The translations under genes were made by a program, and so were the position numbers. The notes under the pieces were generated by a model. The model did not search any database, was not told the DNA's origin, and was given only the letters and a program-made list of their open reading frames with translations. From positions 1 to 6,023 of the forward strand of contig JBNLGI010000202.1 of assembly GCA_050305975.1 (NCBI GenBank): 6,023 nt of DNA, read 5' to 3'. This document shows, one piece after another, positions 1 to 6,023 of this stretch; position 1 is the stretch's first letter, and each line of letters begins with the position of its first letter. Source of the stretch: Thiodiazotropha sp050305975 (GTDB lineage: Bacteria > Pseudomonadota > Gammaproteobacteria > Chromatiales > Chromatiaceae).

Positions 1-772
1 TGAAGGCAATACCGGAAATCTTTGCCTGTTCCATGCTCTCTTCCTCAAAGGTGATCAGTGTGCCCTCGCCCTCTTCGAAGCTGGAGAGGACGCGCAGGGG
101 GACGTTGTACTTGCCGGCGAACTCCACCGAGCGGATCTGCAGGACCTTGGAGCCCAGACTGGCCATCTCCAGCATCTCCTCGAAGGTGATGCGCTCGAGC
201 CGCCGGGCGTTGGGCACGACCCTCGGATCGGTGGTGTAGACGCCGTCCACGTCGGTGTAGATCTGGCACTCGTCGGCCTTGAGCGCGGCGGCCATGGCGA
301 CAGCGGTGGTGTCCGAGCCGCCCCGCCCCAGGGTGGTGATATGACCATGCTCATCGACGCCCTGGAAGCCGGCGATGACCACCACCTTGCCCGCTTCCAG
401 GTCGGCCAGGACCCGGGCACCGTCGATGTCGCGGATGCGCGCCTTGCTGTAGGCGCTGTCGGTGAGGATGTGGACCTGACCACCGGTGTAGGAGCGCGCC
501 GGACAACCCAGTTTCTGCAGCGCCATGCTGAGCAGGGCGATGGTGACCTGCTCGCCGGTGGAGACCAGCACGTCCATCTCGCGGGGGTCGTTGGATTCGT
601 CGATCTCGCGGGCCAGGGCGATCAGCCGGTTGGTCTCGCCGGACATGGCCGAGACCACCACCACCACCTGGTCCCCCTGGTCGTGGTAGCGCTTGACCTT
701 CTCCGCCACCGCGAGAATGCGTTCTATGGAGCCGACGGAGGTGCCGCCGTATTTTTGCACGATCAGTGCCAT
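1..772 (-). CDS. lysC: Aspartokinase, N-terminal part (cut by window edge)
   Basis: Aspartokinase phosphorylates L-aspartate with ATP, the first step toward lysine, threonine, methionine and diaminopimelate, in the cytoplasm. The 257 codons present start with the amino-acid-kinase signature KYGGTSVG (residues 7-14). They also show VSAMSGETNRL (40-50), STGEQV (71-76), the long conserved block FQGVDEHGHITTLGRGGSD (136-153) with TTAVAMAAALKAD (155-167), and IYTDVDGVYTTDPR (171-184). The frame is open to the left edge, so the C-terminal pair of ACT domains that normally give feedback control by lysine and threonine lies outside the window. Family members of this type are about 400-415 residues. 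The start is the ATG at 770-772, matching the usual MALIVQKYGGTSVG beginning. A Shine-Dalgarno-like AGGAAG lies at 783-788, ten bases upstream, which is slightly long. It is the single-domain monofunctional type, with no homoserine dehydrogenase seen. The symbol could equally be ask. No lysine riboswitch is recognisable in the leader. Confidence 0.96.
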   Translation of the reverse strand, partial: MALIVQKYGGTSVGSIERILAVAEKVKRYHDQGDQVVVVVSAMSGETNRLIALAREIDESNDPREMDVLVSTGEQVTIALLSMALQKLGCPARSYTGGQVHILTDSAYSKARIRDIDGARVLADLEAGKVVVIAGFQGVDEHGHITTLGRGGSDTTAVAMAAALKADECQIYTDVDGVYTTDPRVVPNARRLERITFEEMLEMASLGSKVLQIRSVEFAGKYNVPLRVLSSFEEGEGTLITFEEESMEQAKISGIAF

Positions 773-865
773 CTCAATTCAACTTCCTATGGAGCGTTTT
801 GGCCGATGATAAAAAGCGGCCCATTAAACAATAATCTTCTCCGGAGTGGAACCGGCCAGATTCGG

Positions 866-887
866 TAGGGCGGGGCCCTGCCCCACC
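866..887 (+). repeat. A-type palindrome, copy 1
   Basis: TAGGG is followed by arms GCGGGGC and GCCCCACC around a CCT loop. The stem differs from other A copies by one T-to-C change. On the minus strand, which is the lysC message sense, this leaves a G-U wobble and so keeps the hairpin. The flank CAGATTCGG just before TAGGG resembles the linker seen at the two tail-to-tail composites (4124-4178 and 5967-6019). Confidence 0.8.
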
Positions 888-928
888 GGAAGACCAGAGC
901 TTAGCCACTTTACCTACCGAAGAATGTG

Positions 929-949
929 CAGGGTGCGGCTCGCCGCACC
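929..949 (+). repeat. B-type palindrome, copy 1
   Basis: A perfect 8-bp stem, GGTGCGGC at 932-939 and GCCGCACC at 942-949, has a two-base TC centre. The left flank is CAGG instead of the TAGG seen in the other copies. Confidence 0.8.
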
Positions 950-972
950 GCAGAGCGAATGAGACAGCAAGC

Positions 973-1001
973 AGCCCGGATGGAGCGAAGCGGAATCCGG
1001 G
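973..1001 (+). repeat. C-type palindromic arm, left
   Basis: This 29-base unit forms its own hairpin, with CCCGGAT at 975-981 pairing with ATCCGGG at 995-1001. It is an inverted copy of the unit at 1023-1051, with 27 of 29 positions identical after reverse complementation. Confidence 0.8.
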
Positions 1002-1022
1002 GGTTCGCCGTGCCTGGCTATC

Positions 1023-1051
1023 CCTGGATTCCGCTTCGCTCCATCCAGGCT
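1023..1051 (-). repeat. C-type palindromic arm, right
   Basis: This is the inverted partner of 973-1001, separated from it by 21 bases. Its own stem is CCTGGAT at 1023-1029 with ATCCAGG at 1043-1049. The two differences from the left arm lie at the two sides of one stem pair, so C-G has become T-A and the hairpin is intact in both arms. Confidence 0.8.
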
Positions 1052-1081
1052 ATAGGCTGCGGCGGTCAAGCGCGGTCTTTT

Positions 1082-1103
1082 GGTGGGGCTGGGCCCCACC
1101 CTA
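1082..1103 (-). repeat. A-type palindrome, copy 2
   Basis: A perfect 8-bp stem, GGTGGGGC at 1082-1089 and GCCCCACC at 1093-1100, has a three-base loop and is followed by CTA. The TAGGG end is on the right, so it is inverted relative to copy 1. It lies 20 bases past the alaS stop. In the alaS transcript it would form a strong hairpin, but AAAA rather than a U-run follows, so it is not a standard terminator. Confidence 0.8.
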
Positions 1104-1123
1104 CCGTTTTGATCCGGCCTGAG

Positions 1124-3766
1124 TCACCCGGCCTCATCCACTCCCAGCCGCTGCTTGACCCAGGGTTCCACCAGCGCTAGGGCCTGAGGCAAAGCATCCG
1201 GTTCGCTGCCGCCGGCCATGGCCATGTCAGGTCGGCCGCCGCCCTTGCCGCCGACCTGTTCGGCCGCCAGCTTGACCAGATCGCCCGCCTTCAACTGGCC
1301 GGTCAGGTCCTTGGTCACGCCGGCTACCAGGGAGACCTTGCCGCCAGCCACGGCGGCCAGCAGGATAACGGCGGAACCGAGTTTGTTCTTCAGCTGATCC
1401 ATGGTATCGCGCAGGGACTTGGGATCGGCGCCCTCGAGATGAGCCGCCAGCACCTTCACCTCGCCCACCGCCACCGCGCTGCCGGCAAGATCGCTGCCGG
1501 CGGCGTTGGCCAGCTTCGCCTTCAGCTGCTCCAGCTCCTTCTCCAGCTTGCGGTTGCGCTCCAGGATCTGGCTAAGCTTGTCCTCGATCTCCTCACGGCC
1601 TGACTTGATCATCTCGGCCACCCGCTGCACCCGCTCCTCGTCGGCCTCCATCCACTCGATGGCACGCTGGCCGGTGACCGCTTCGATGCGGCGCACGCCG
1701 GCGGCGATGCCGCTCTCGGCGATGATCTTGAACAGTCCGATGTCGCCCACGGCGTTGACGTGGGTACCGCCGCAGAGTTCGGTGGAGAAGTCGCCCATGC
1801 GCAGCACCCGCACCTCGTCGGCGTACTTCTCGCCGAACAGGGCCATGGCGCCCGAGGCCTTGGCCTGTTCCAGGTCCATCAGATTGGTCTCGACCGGATG
1901 ATTGCGGCGGATCTCCTCGTTGACCCGCTGTTCGATGGCCTGTAGCTGTTCACGGCTGATGGGCTCGAAGTGGGAGAAGTCGAAGCGCAGGCGATCGGGG
2001 TCCACCAGCGAGCCCTTCTGCGCCACGTGGGTGCCCAGGATCTCGCGCAGGGCCGCGTGCATCAGATGGGTGGCGGAGTGATTCAGCCGGGTGGCCTGGC
2101 GGGTATAGGCATTGACCTGGGCGGTCACACGGACGCCCACCTTCAGACTCCCCTCCTCCAGCTTGCCGATGTGGGCGAAGAAGTCGCCCCCCTGCTTGCG
2201 GGTGTCCTCCACCTCGAACAGCACGCCGTCGCCCATCAGCACGCCCATGTCGCCGACCTGGCCGCCCGATTCGGCGTAGAAGGGGGTGCGGTCGAGAAAC
2301 ACCATGCCGGTCTCCCCCGCCTGCAGGCTGTCGACCTGCTGGCCGTCGCGCAGCAGGGCGACTACGCTGGACTGGTCCTCCAGCAGTTCGTAACCGGTGA
2401 ACTCGGTCTGCCCCTCCAGATCGAGAGACGAAACCTCGGCCGCACCGAACTGGCTGGCGGCTCGGGCGCGCTCGCGCTGTTCGGTCATGGCCTTGTCGAA
2501 GCCGGCCTGGTCGACAGTGAGCTCGCGCTCGCGGGCGATATCGGCGGTCAGGTCCATGGGGAAACCGTAGGTATCGTAGAGCTTGAACACCGTCTCGCCG
2601 GGGATCTCTTTGCCCTGGAGTCCGGCAATCGCCTCTTCGAGGATCTTCATGCCCTGCTCCAGGGTCTCGGCGAAACGCTCCTCCTCCAGGCGCAGTACCC
2701 GCTCCACCTGGGAGCGCTGGGCCACCAGTTCCGGATAGGCCTCGCCCATCTCGGTGCAGAGCTGCTCCACCAGTTTGAAGAAGAAGGGCTCGCTCACACC
2801 CAGCATGTAGCCGTGGCGGATGGCGCGGCGGATGATCCGCCGCAGTACGTAGCCGCGTCCCTCGTTGGAGGGCAGCACGCCGTCGACGATGAGAAAGGCG
2901 CAGGAGCGGATGTGGTCGGCGATGACCCGCAGGGACTTCTCCTCCAGGTTGTCGCAGCCGGTGAGTCGGGCGGCTGCCTGGATCAGGTTGGCGAAGAGAT
3001 CGATCTCGTAGTTGCTGTGCACCCCCTGCAGCACTGCGGCCAGGCGCTCCAGGCCCATGCCGGTGTCGACCGAGGGCTTGGGCAGCTCGGTCATGCTGCC
3101 GTCGGCGTCCCGGTTGTACTGCATGAAGACCAGGTTCCAGATCTCGATGTAGCGGTCGCCGTCCTCTTCCGGGGTGCCGGGGGGGCCGCCCCAGATCCCC
3201 TCGCCGTGGTCGTAGAAGATCTCGGAGCAGGGGCCGCAGGGACCGGTGTCGCCCATGGACCAGAAGTTGTCGCTCTCATAGCGCTTGCCACCGGGCTTGT
3301 CGCCGATGCGGGTGAAGCGGGCGGGATCGACGCCGATCTCCTTGAGCCAGACGTCGGCCGCTTCGTCATCCTCTTCGTAGACGGTCACCCAGAGCTTCTC
3401 AGGGGGCAGACCGATGGTTTGGGTGAGGAACTCCCAGGCATATCTGATGGCGTCCTGCTTGAAATAGTCACCGAAGCTGAAGTTGCCCAGCATCTCGAAA
3501 AAGGTATGGTGGCGCGCGGTGTAGCCCACATTCTCCAGATCGTTGTGCTTACCGCCGGCCCGCACGCAGCGCTGGGAACTGGTGGCGCGGTGACAGCTAC
3601 GCTTCTCCCGGCCCAGGAAGACATCCTTGAACTGCACCATGCCGGCGTTGGTGAACAGCAGGGTCGGGTCGTTCTGCGGTACCAGCGGGCTGCTGGGCAC
3701 CACTTCATGGCCGTGATCGGCAAAATAGTCCAGGAAGGCCTGGCGGATTTCGGCGCTGGTTTTCAT
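1124..3766 (-). CDS. alaS: Alanyl-tRNA synthetase
   Basis: This enzyme charges tRNA-Ala with alanine using ATP in the cytoplasm and hydrolyses mischarged Ser- or Gly-tRNA-Ala. The 880 residues match the bacterial family length (about 875). The class II catalytic core includes LFTNAGMVQFKDVFLG (37-52), motif 2 region RCVRAGGKHNDLENVGYTAR (66-85, with R69) and motif 3 GMGLERL (236-242). The editing domain keeps all four expected metal ligands: H563 and H567 in HSATH, and C665 and H669 in CGGTH. A charged, likely coiled-coil stretch (about 705-752) leads to the C-Ala domain with its glycine-rich GGKGGGRPDMAMAGG (839-853). The ATG at 3764-3766 is chosen because MKTSAEIRQAFLDYF aligns with the known N-terminus. 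The bases before it (CTCAGAACTCT) hold no clear Shine-Dalgarno. In E. coli AlaRS can repress its own gene; nothing here proves that. It is separated from recX by 485 bases and from lysC by 351. Confidence 0.98.
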   Translation of the reverse strand: MKTSAEIRQAFLDYFADHGHEVVPSSPLVPQNDPTLLFTNAGMVQFKDVFLGREKRSCHRATSSQRCVRAGGKHNDLENVGYTARHHTFFEMLGNFSFGDYFKQDAIRYAWEFLTQTIGLPPEKLWVTVYEEDDEAADVWLKEIGVDPARFTRIGDKPGGKRYESDNFWSMGDTGPCGPCSEIFYDHGEGIWGGPPGTPEEDGDRYIEIWNLVFMQYNRDADGSMTELPKPSVDTGMGLERLAAVLQGVHSNYEIDLFANLIQAAARLTGCDNLEEKSLRVIADHIRSCAFLIVDGVLPSNEGRGYVLRRIIRRAIRHGYMLGVSEPFFFKLVEQLCTEMGEAYPELVAQRSQVERVLRLEEERFAETLEQGMKILEEAIAGLQGKEIPGETVFKLYDTYGFPMDLTADIARERELTVDQAGFDKAMTEQRERARAASQFGAAEVSSLDLEGQTEFTGYELLEDQSSVVALLRDGQQVDSLQAGETGMVFLDRTPFYAESGGQVGDMGVLMGDGVLFEVEDTRKQGGDFFAHIGKLEEGSLKVGVRVTAQVNAYTRQATRLNHSATHLMHAALREILGTHVAQKGSLVDPDRLRFDFSHFEPISREQLQAIEQRVNEEIRRNHPVETNLMDLEQAKASGAMALFGEKYADEVRVLRMGDFSTELCGGTHVNAVGDIGLFKIIAESGIAAGVRRIEAVTGQRAIEWMEADEERVQRVAEMIKSGREEIEDKLSQILERNRKLEKELEQLKAKLANAAGSDLAGSAVAVGEVKVLAAHLEGADPKSLRDTMDQLKNKLGSAVILLAAVAGGKVSLVAGVTKDLTGQLKAGDLVKLAAEQVGGKGGGRPDMAMAGGSEPDALPQALALVEPWVKQRLGVDEAG

Positions 3767-4010
3767 AGAGTTCTGAGCACTGGATTAGCGGGTACACAAA
3801 CAGCGAAAGATAACAGGAACGGGAGAGAAATGCCCGTATTCGTTGAGCAAAATCGCTGCTGACTCGCTTTCCATTCTGACTGACGGGGCGATGGTTTCAA
3901 GGGGAATCACCCTGGGGCTGTCAGGGTCGGGCAAGGAGGCTATGACTCGTCGGGCAAATGGCCACGATAGTCGCGAAATATCGCATTGGGTCCACGAAAT
4001 GAGCAGAGCG

Positions 4011-4031
4011 TAGGGTGCGGCTTGCCGCACC
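4011..4031 (+). repeat. B-type palindrome, copy 2
   Basis: TAGGG leads into a perfect 8-bp stem, GGTGCGGC and GCCGCACC, with a TT centre. It is the exact reverse complement of the copy at 5967-5987. Confidence 0.85.
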
Positions 4032-4083
4032 ATTAATGACCATGAATCCGGGTATGAGGTGCACCCCAAGGGCACTTCCTTCG

Positions 4084-4104
4084 GGCGCGGCAAGCCGCAC
4101 CCTA
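4084..4104 (-). repeat. B-type palindrome, copy 3
   Basis: The arms are GGCGCGGC and GCCGCACC with an AA centre, followed by CTA. It is inverted relative to copy 2. One stem base differs; the resulting pair is a G-U wobble when read on the minus strand and a C-A mismatch on the plus strand. Confidence 0.8.
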
Positions 4105-4123
4105 CGCATTGATTCGGCTCTCC

Positions 4124-4145
4124 GATGGGGCCGAGCCCCACCCTA
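4124..4145 (-). repeat. A-type palindrome, copy 3
   Basis: The arms are GATGGGGC and GCCCCACC around CGA, followed by CTA. One stem position is changed, again leaving a G-U wobble on the minus strand. Its TAGGG end faces that of copy 4 across 11 bases. Confidence 0.8.
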
Positions 4146-4156
4146 CAGGGCTCGGG

Positions 4157-4178
4157 TAGGGTGGGGCCTTGCCCCACC
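4157..4178 (+). repeat. A-type palindrome, copy 4
   Basis: TAGGG leads into a perfect stem, GGTGGGGC and GCCCCACC, with a CTT loop, followed by AA. With copy 3 it forms a tail-to-tail pair joined by CAGGGCTCGGG (4146-4156), a linker that recurs in related form at 5988-5997 on the other strand. Confidence 0.85.
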
Positions 4179-4251
4179 AACTCGCCTGATTCGAAGTGCA
4201 GGCCAACGGCTCAAGAATTGAGCGCTCGGTAATGACCTGGCAAGACCCTGC

Positions 4252-4694
4252 TTAATCGAGCAGAAAGCTGCGGATCATTTCGCCGGGGAAGCCCCGGTAT
4301 TCGAGAAAGCGTGCCCGCTTGGCCAGCTCTCGGCCCTCCCGCACCTGTCCGCGGCCGAACTTGGCGTCGTGGACCTGCTGCAGCAGATCCCGCCACTCGC
4401 CGTCGTAGACCTCCAGAAAGCGGTCGATCAGCTCGGCGCCGATGCCCCGTTCGTTCAGCTCCCGGCGGATACGGACCGGTCCCTGACCTTTGTTGATACG
4501 GCTCTCGATAAAGGCTTCGGCGTAGCGCTCGTCGCTCTGCAGACCTGCCTGCTGGAGTTGCTCGAGCACCGGCTCCAGCAGATCGGGATCGGCCTGGCGC
4601 CGGAGCAGCTTCTGCCTCAGCTCCCGGCGGGAGTGTTCGCGGGCCGCCAGCAGTCGGACTGCGGCGGCCTCGATATCGGCAGCGGACTCCAGGC

Positions 4695-4698
<4 letters not shown>
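4252..4698 (-). CDS. recX: RecA regulatory protein RecX, apparent CTG start
   Basis: RecX binds RecA filaments and modulates recombination and SOS induction in the cytoplasm. The reading gives 148 residues, normal for the family (about 150-166). It shows the helical RecX signatures AVRLLAAREHSRRELRQKL (13-31), SDERYAEAFIESRINKGQGP (55-74), RIRRELNERGI (77-87), WRDLLQQVHDAKFG (102-115) and a final RFLEYRGFPGEMI (130-142). The frame is closed by TGA at 4717-4719. Between that stop and the conserved first helix there is no ATG, GTG or TTG. The first canonical start is GTG at 4567-4569, which would remove the first helical repeat and leave 105 residues. I prefer CTG at 4696-4698: it overlaps the recA TGA as CTGA, where ATGA would be usual, and GAGG lies seven bases upstream. 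A second CTG at 4690-4692 has the same GAGG spacing. A sequencing error or an ATC start is also possible. Translation is probably coupled to recA. Confidence 0.9.
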
Positions 4699-5726
<1,028 letters not shown>

Positions 5727-5733
5727 TCGATCT

Positions 5734-5738
5734 ACCTC
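5734..5738 (-). promoter_or_regulatory. recA ribosome binding site
   Basis: GAGGT lies seven bases upstream of the ATG at 5726. It decides against the in-frame ATG at 5786, which has no such site. Confidence 0.8.
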
Positions 5739-5789
5739 GTGATATCTGTGTCTATTGGTGTTCGCCCGACTCCCTGTCAGGCGCATTCT

Positions 5790-5801
5790 GAAACGGGTTT
5801 C
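5790..5801. promoter_or_regulatory. Palindrome at the predicted recA transcription start
   Basis: GAAAC-GG-GTTTC is a perfect 5-bp inverted repeat lying about 9-20 bases downstream of the predicted -10 box, so a bound protein would cover the start of transcription. It could be an operator. A link to LexA is inference, since it does not match CTGT-N8-ACAG. Confidence 0.35.
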
Positions 5802-5809
5802 GAGGCCGG

Positions 5810-5838
5810 ATTATCACATAGGCACAGGCTCACGTCAT
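5810..5838 (-). promoter_or_regulatory. Putative recA sigma-70 promoter
   Basis: On the minus strand ATGACG (5838-5833, four of six to TTGACA) is followed after 17 bases by GATAAT (5815-5810, five of six to TATAAT). TGT directly before the -10 gives an extended -10. The start of transcription would be near 5803, giving a leader of about 77 bases before the recA ATG. Confidence 0.6.
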
Positions 5839-5871
5839 GAGTCTTGGCAGAGGGTTTTTCATCACTGCTGC

Positions 5872-5892
5872 GAGAACCTCTCTGAGGTATTC
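5872..5892. promoter_or_regulatory. Imperfect palindrome upstream of the recA promoter
   Basis: ACCTC (5876-5880) and GAGGT (5884-5888) are separated by TCT, and the outer bases GA and TC also pair. It is centred about 45 bases upstream of the -35 box, a possible activator or repressor site. The identity of any binding protein cannot be told. Confidence 0.3.
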
Positions 5893-5966
5893 AGGGATTG
5901 TCAAAGGGGATGAATTGGATGTGCGCGGGAGTTAAGGTGGATTCGAAGGTTGACTCAAATTTACCC

Positions 5967-5987
5967 GGTGCGGCAAGCCGCACCCTA
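5967..5987 (-). repeat. B-type palindrome, copy 4
   Basis: A perfect stem, GGTGCGGC and GCCGCACC, with an AA centre is followed by CTA. It is the exact reverse complement of the copy at 4011-4031. Confidence 0.85.
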
Positions 5988-5997
5988 CCCGAGTCTG

Positions 5998-6019
5998 TAG
6001 GGTGGGGCCCTGCCCCACC
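5998..6019 (+). repeat. A-type palindrome, copy 5
   Basis: TAGGG leads into a perfect stem, GGTGGGGC and GCCCCACC, with a CCT loop, followed by AA. It lies tail-to-tail with the B copy across CCCGAGTCTG (5988-5997), whose reverse complement CAGACTCGGG resembles the linker at 4146-4156. Confidence 0.85.
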
Positions 6020-6023
6020 AAAC

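Larger units (their letters stand above)
863..1106. repeat. 244-bp composite bounded by inverted A-type palindromes
   Basis: The two A-type palindromes of this gap face opposite ways, with their TAGGG ends outward. The outer bases also match: CGG precedes TAGGG on the left and CCG follows CCCTA on the right, giving imperfect inverted ends of about 25 bases around a 195-base interior. The interior carries one B-type palindrome and the inverted C-type pair. The arrangement resembles a non-autonomous mobile element or a stacked cluster of REP-like units, but no target-site duplication is evident, so movement as one unit is inference. Confidence 0.5.
773..1123. other. alaS-lysC intergenic region with nested palindromic repeats
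   Basis: This 351-base gap holds no credible gene; its short open frames run through repeats. From left to right it has an A-type palindrome (866-887), a B-type palindrome (929-949), an inverted pair of 29-base C-type arms (973-1001 and 1023-1051) and a second A-type palindrome in the opposite orientation (1082-1103). No hairpin followed by a T-run on the minus strand is present after the alaS stop, so no intrinsic terminator is called. Near lysC, TATCAT at 811-806 on the minus strand resembles a -10 box but lacks a convincing -35. It sits inside a weak 5-bp hairpin, GGCCG at 801-805 pairing with CGGCC at 817-821. A separate lysC promoter is therefore possible but not shown. Confidence 0.8.
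4008..4107. repeat. 100-bp element with 24-bp inverted ends (B-type pair)
   Basis: The left end 4008-4031 begins GCGTAGGG and the right end 4084-4107 ends CCCTACGC. The 24-base arms are inverted copies with one mismatch and enclose 52 bases. Each arm is itself a B-type palindrome. The interior contains GGTGCACCCCAAGGGCAC. No direct duplication of flanking bases is apparent. This fits a small MITE-like or paired-REP unit; mobility is inferred from form only. Confidence 0.6.
3767..4251. other. recX-alaS intergenic region, right half filled with repeats
   Basis: This 485-base gap holds no gene that I can support. The left part (about 3767-4007) is less GC-rich and probably holds the alaS promoter and leader, but I cannot pick convincing -35 and -10 boxes. 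The right part (4008-4178) carries two B-type palindromes in inverted order and two A-type palindromes in tail-to-tail order. A 6-bp inverted repeat, GCTCAA with TTGAGC (4209-4223), lies about 30 bases past the recX stop. It lacks a following U-run on the minus strand, so it is at most a weak 3'-end structure. Translations across this gap are dominated by the repeats and match nothing I know. Confidence 0.75.
5787..6023. other. Region upstream of recA, no gene seen
   Basis: These 237 bases contain the putative recA promoter, two small palindromes and, at the right end, a B-type and an A-type hairpin repeat in tail-to-tail order. I find no coding frame with recognisable protein character. The upstream neighbour, often cinA or pncC in related genomes, is not in the window. 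Confidence 0.75.

Noticed and set aside
1082..1103. Intrinsic terminator after alaS
   Set aside because: The hairpin is strong, but on the minus strand it is followed by AAAAGACC rather than a U-run. The same sequence occurs elsewhere as a dispersed repeat.
773..1123. Lysine riboswitch upstream of lysC
   Set aside because: I could not find the conserved multi-helix lysine aptamer core; the structure present is explained by the repeats.
914..1180. Short open frames on both strands in the alaS-lysC gap
   Set aside because: They are made almost wholly of inverted repeats, so they are open by repeat composition rather than by coding.
1970..3862. Long plus-strand open frame of 630 codons opposite alaS
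   Set aside because: It lies antisense to a clearly conserved gene. Its composition (rich in A, G, L, V, D, H, Q) is that expected from reading GC-rich codons backward, and no domain is recognisable.
3785..4180. Minus-strand open frame of 131 codons in the recX-alaS gap
   Set aside because: Much of it is translation of the palindromic repeats; the rest has no recognisable motif, and I found no supporting ribosome site.

Overview
This is a GC-rich bacterial window. It carries four genes, all on the minus strand, in the order recA, recX, alaS, lysC when read from right to left. This order, together with the close match of RecA and AlaS to their enterobacterial and pseudomonad relatives, points to a gammaproteobacterium. 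The many short GC-rich palindromes between the genes would fit a Chromatiales-like or related environmental lineage, but that narrower placement is only a guess.

Layout from right to left, in the direction of transcription. Positions 5727-6023 are the upstream region of recA. They hold a good sigma-70-type promoter, two small palindromes and two dispersed GC-rich hairpin repeats, and no gene. Positions 4695-5726 encode RecA, the recombinase and SOS co-protease. Positions 4252-4698 encode RecX, the RecA modulator. Its reading frame overlaps the recA stop codon and has no ATG, GTG or TTG before its first conserved helix, so a CTG start is the best reading. Positions 3767-4251 are a 485-base gap whose right half is filled with four palindromic repeats. 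Positions 1124-3766 encode full-length alanyl-tRNA synthetase. Positions 773-1123 are a 351-base gap built largely of nested inverted repeats. Positions 1-772 hold the N-terminal 257 codons of aspartokinase, cut by the window edge before its regulatory ACT domains.

RecA and RecX form a functional and translational pair: RecX limits or remodels RecA filaments, and the overlapping stop and start suggest coupled translation. AlaS and LysC are housekeeping functions, in protein synthesis and in lysine, threonine and methionine biosynthesis. They are neighbours by conserved gene order rather than by shared pathway.

The genes are ordinary. The most interesting material is intergenic. Two related palindrome subfamilies, nine copies in all, differ at one stem base pair by a matched change on both sides. 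They recur in all three gaps and are assembled into larger inverted or tail-to-tail composites with a conserved linker. A third palindrome type forms an inverted pair in the alaS-lysC gap and shows its own compensatory change. No transposase, CRISPR array, RNA gene or new protein system is visible.
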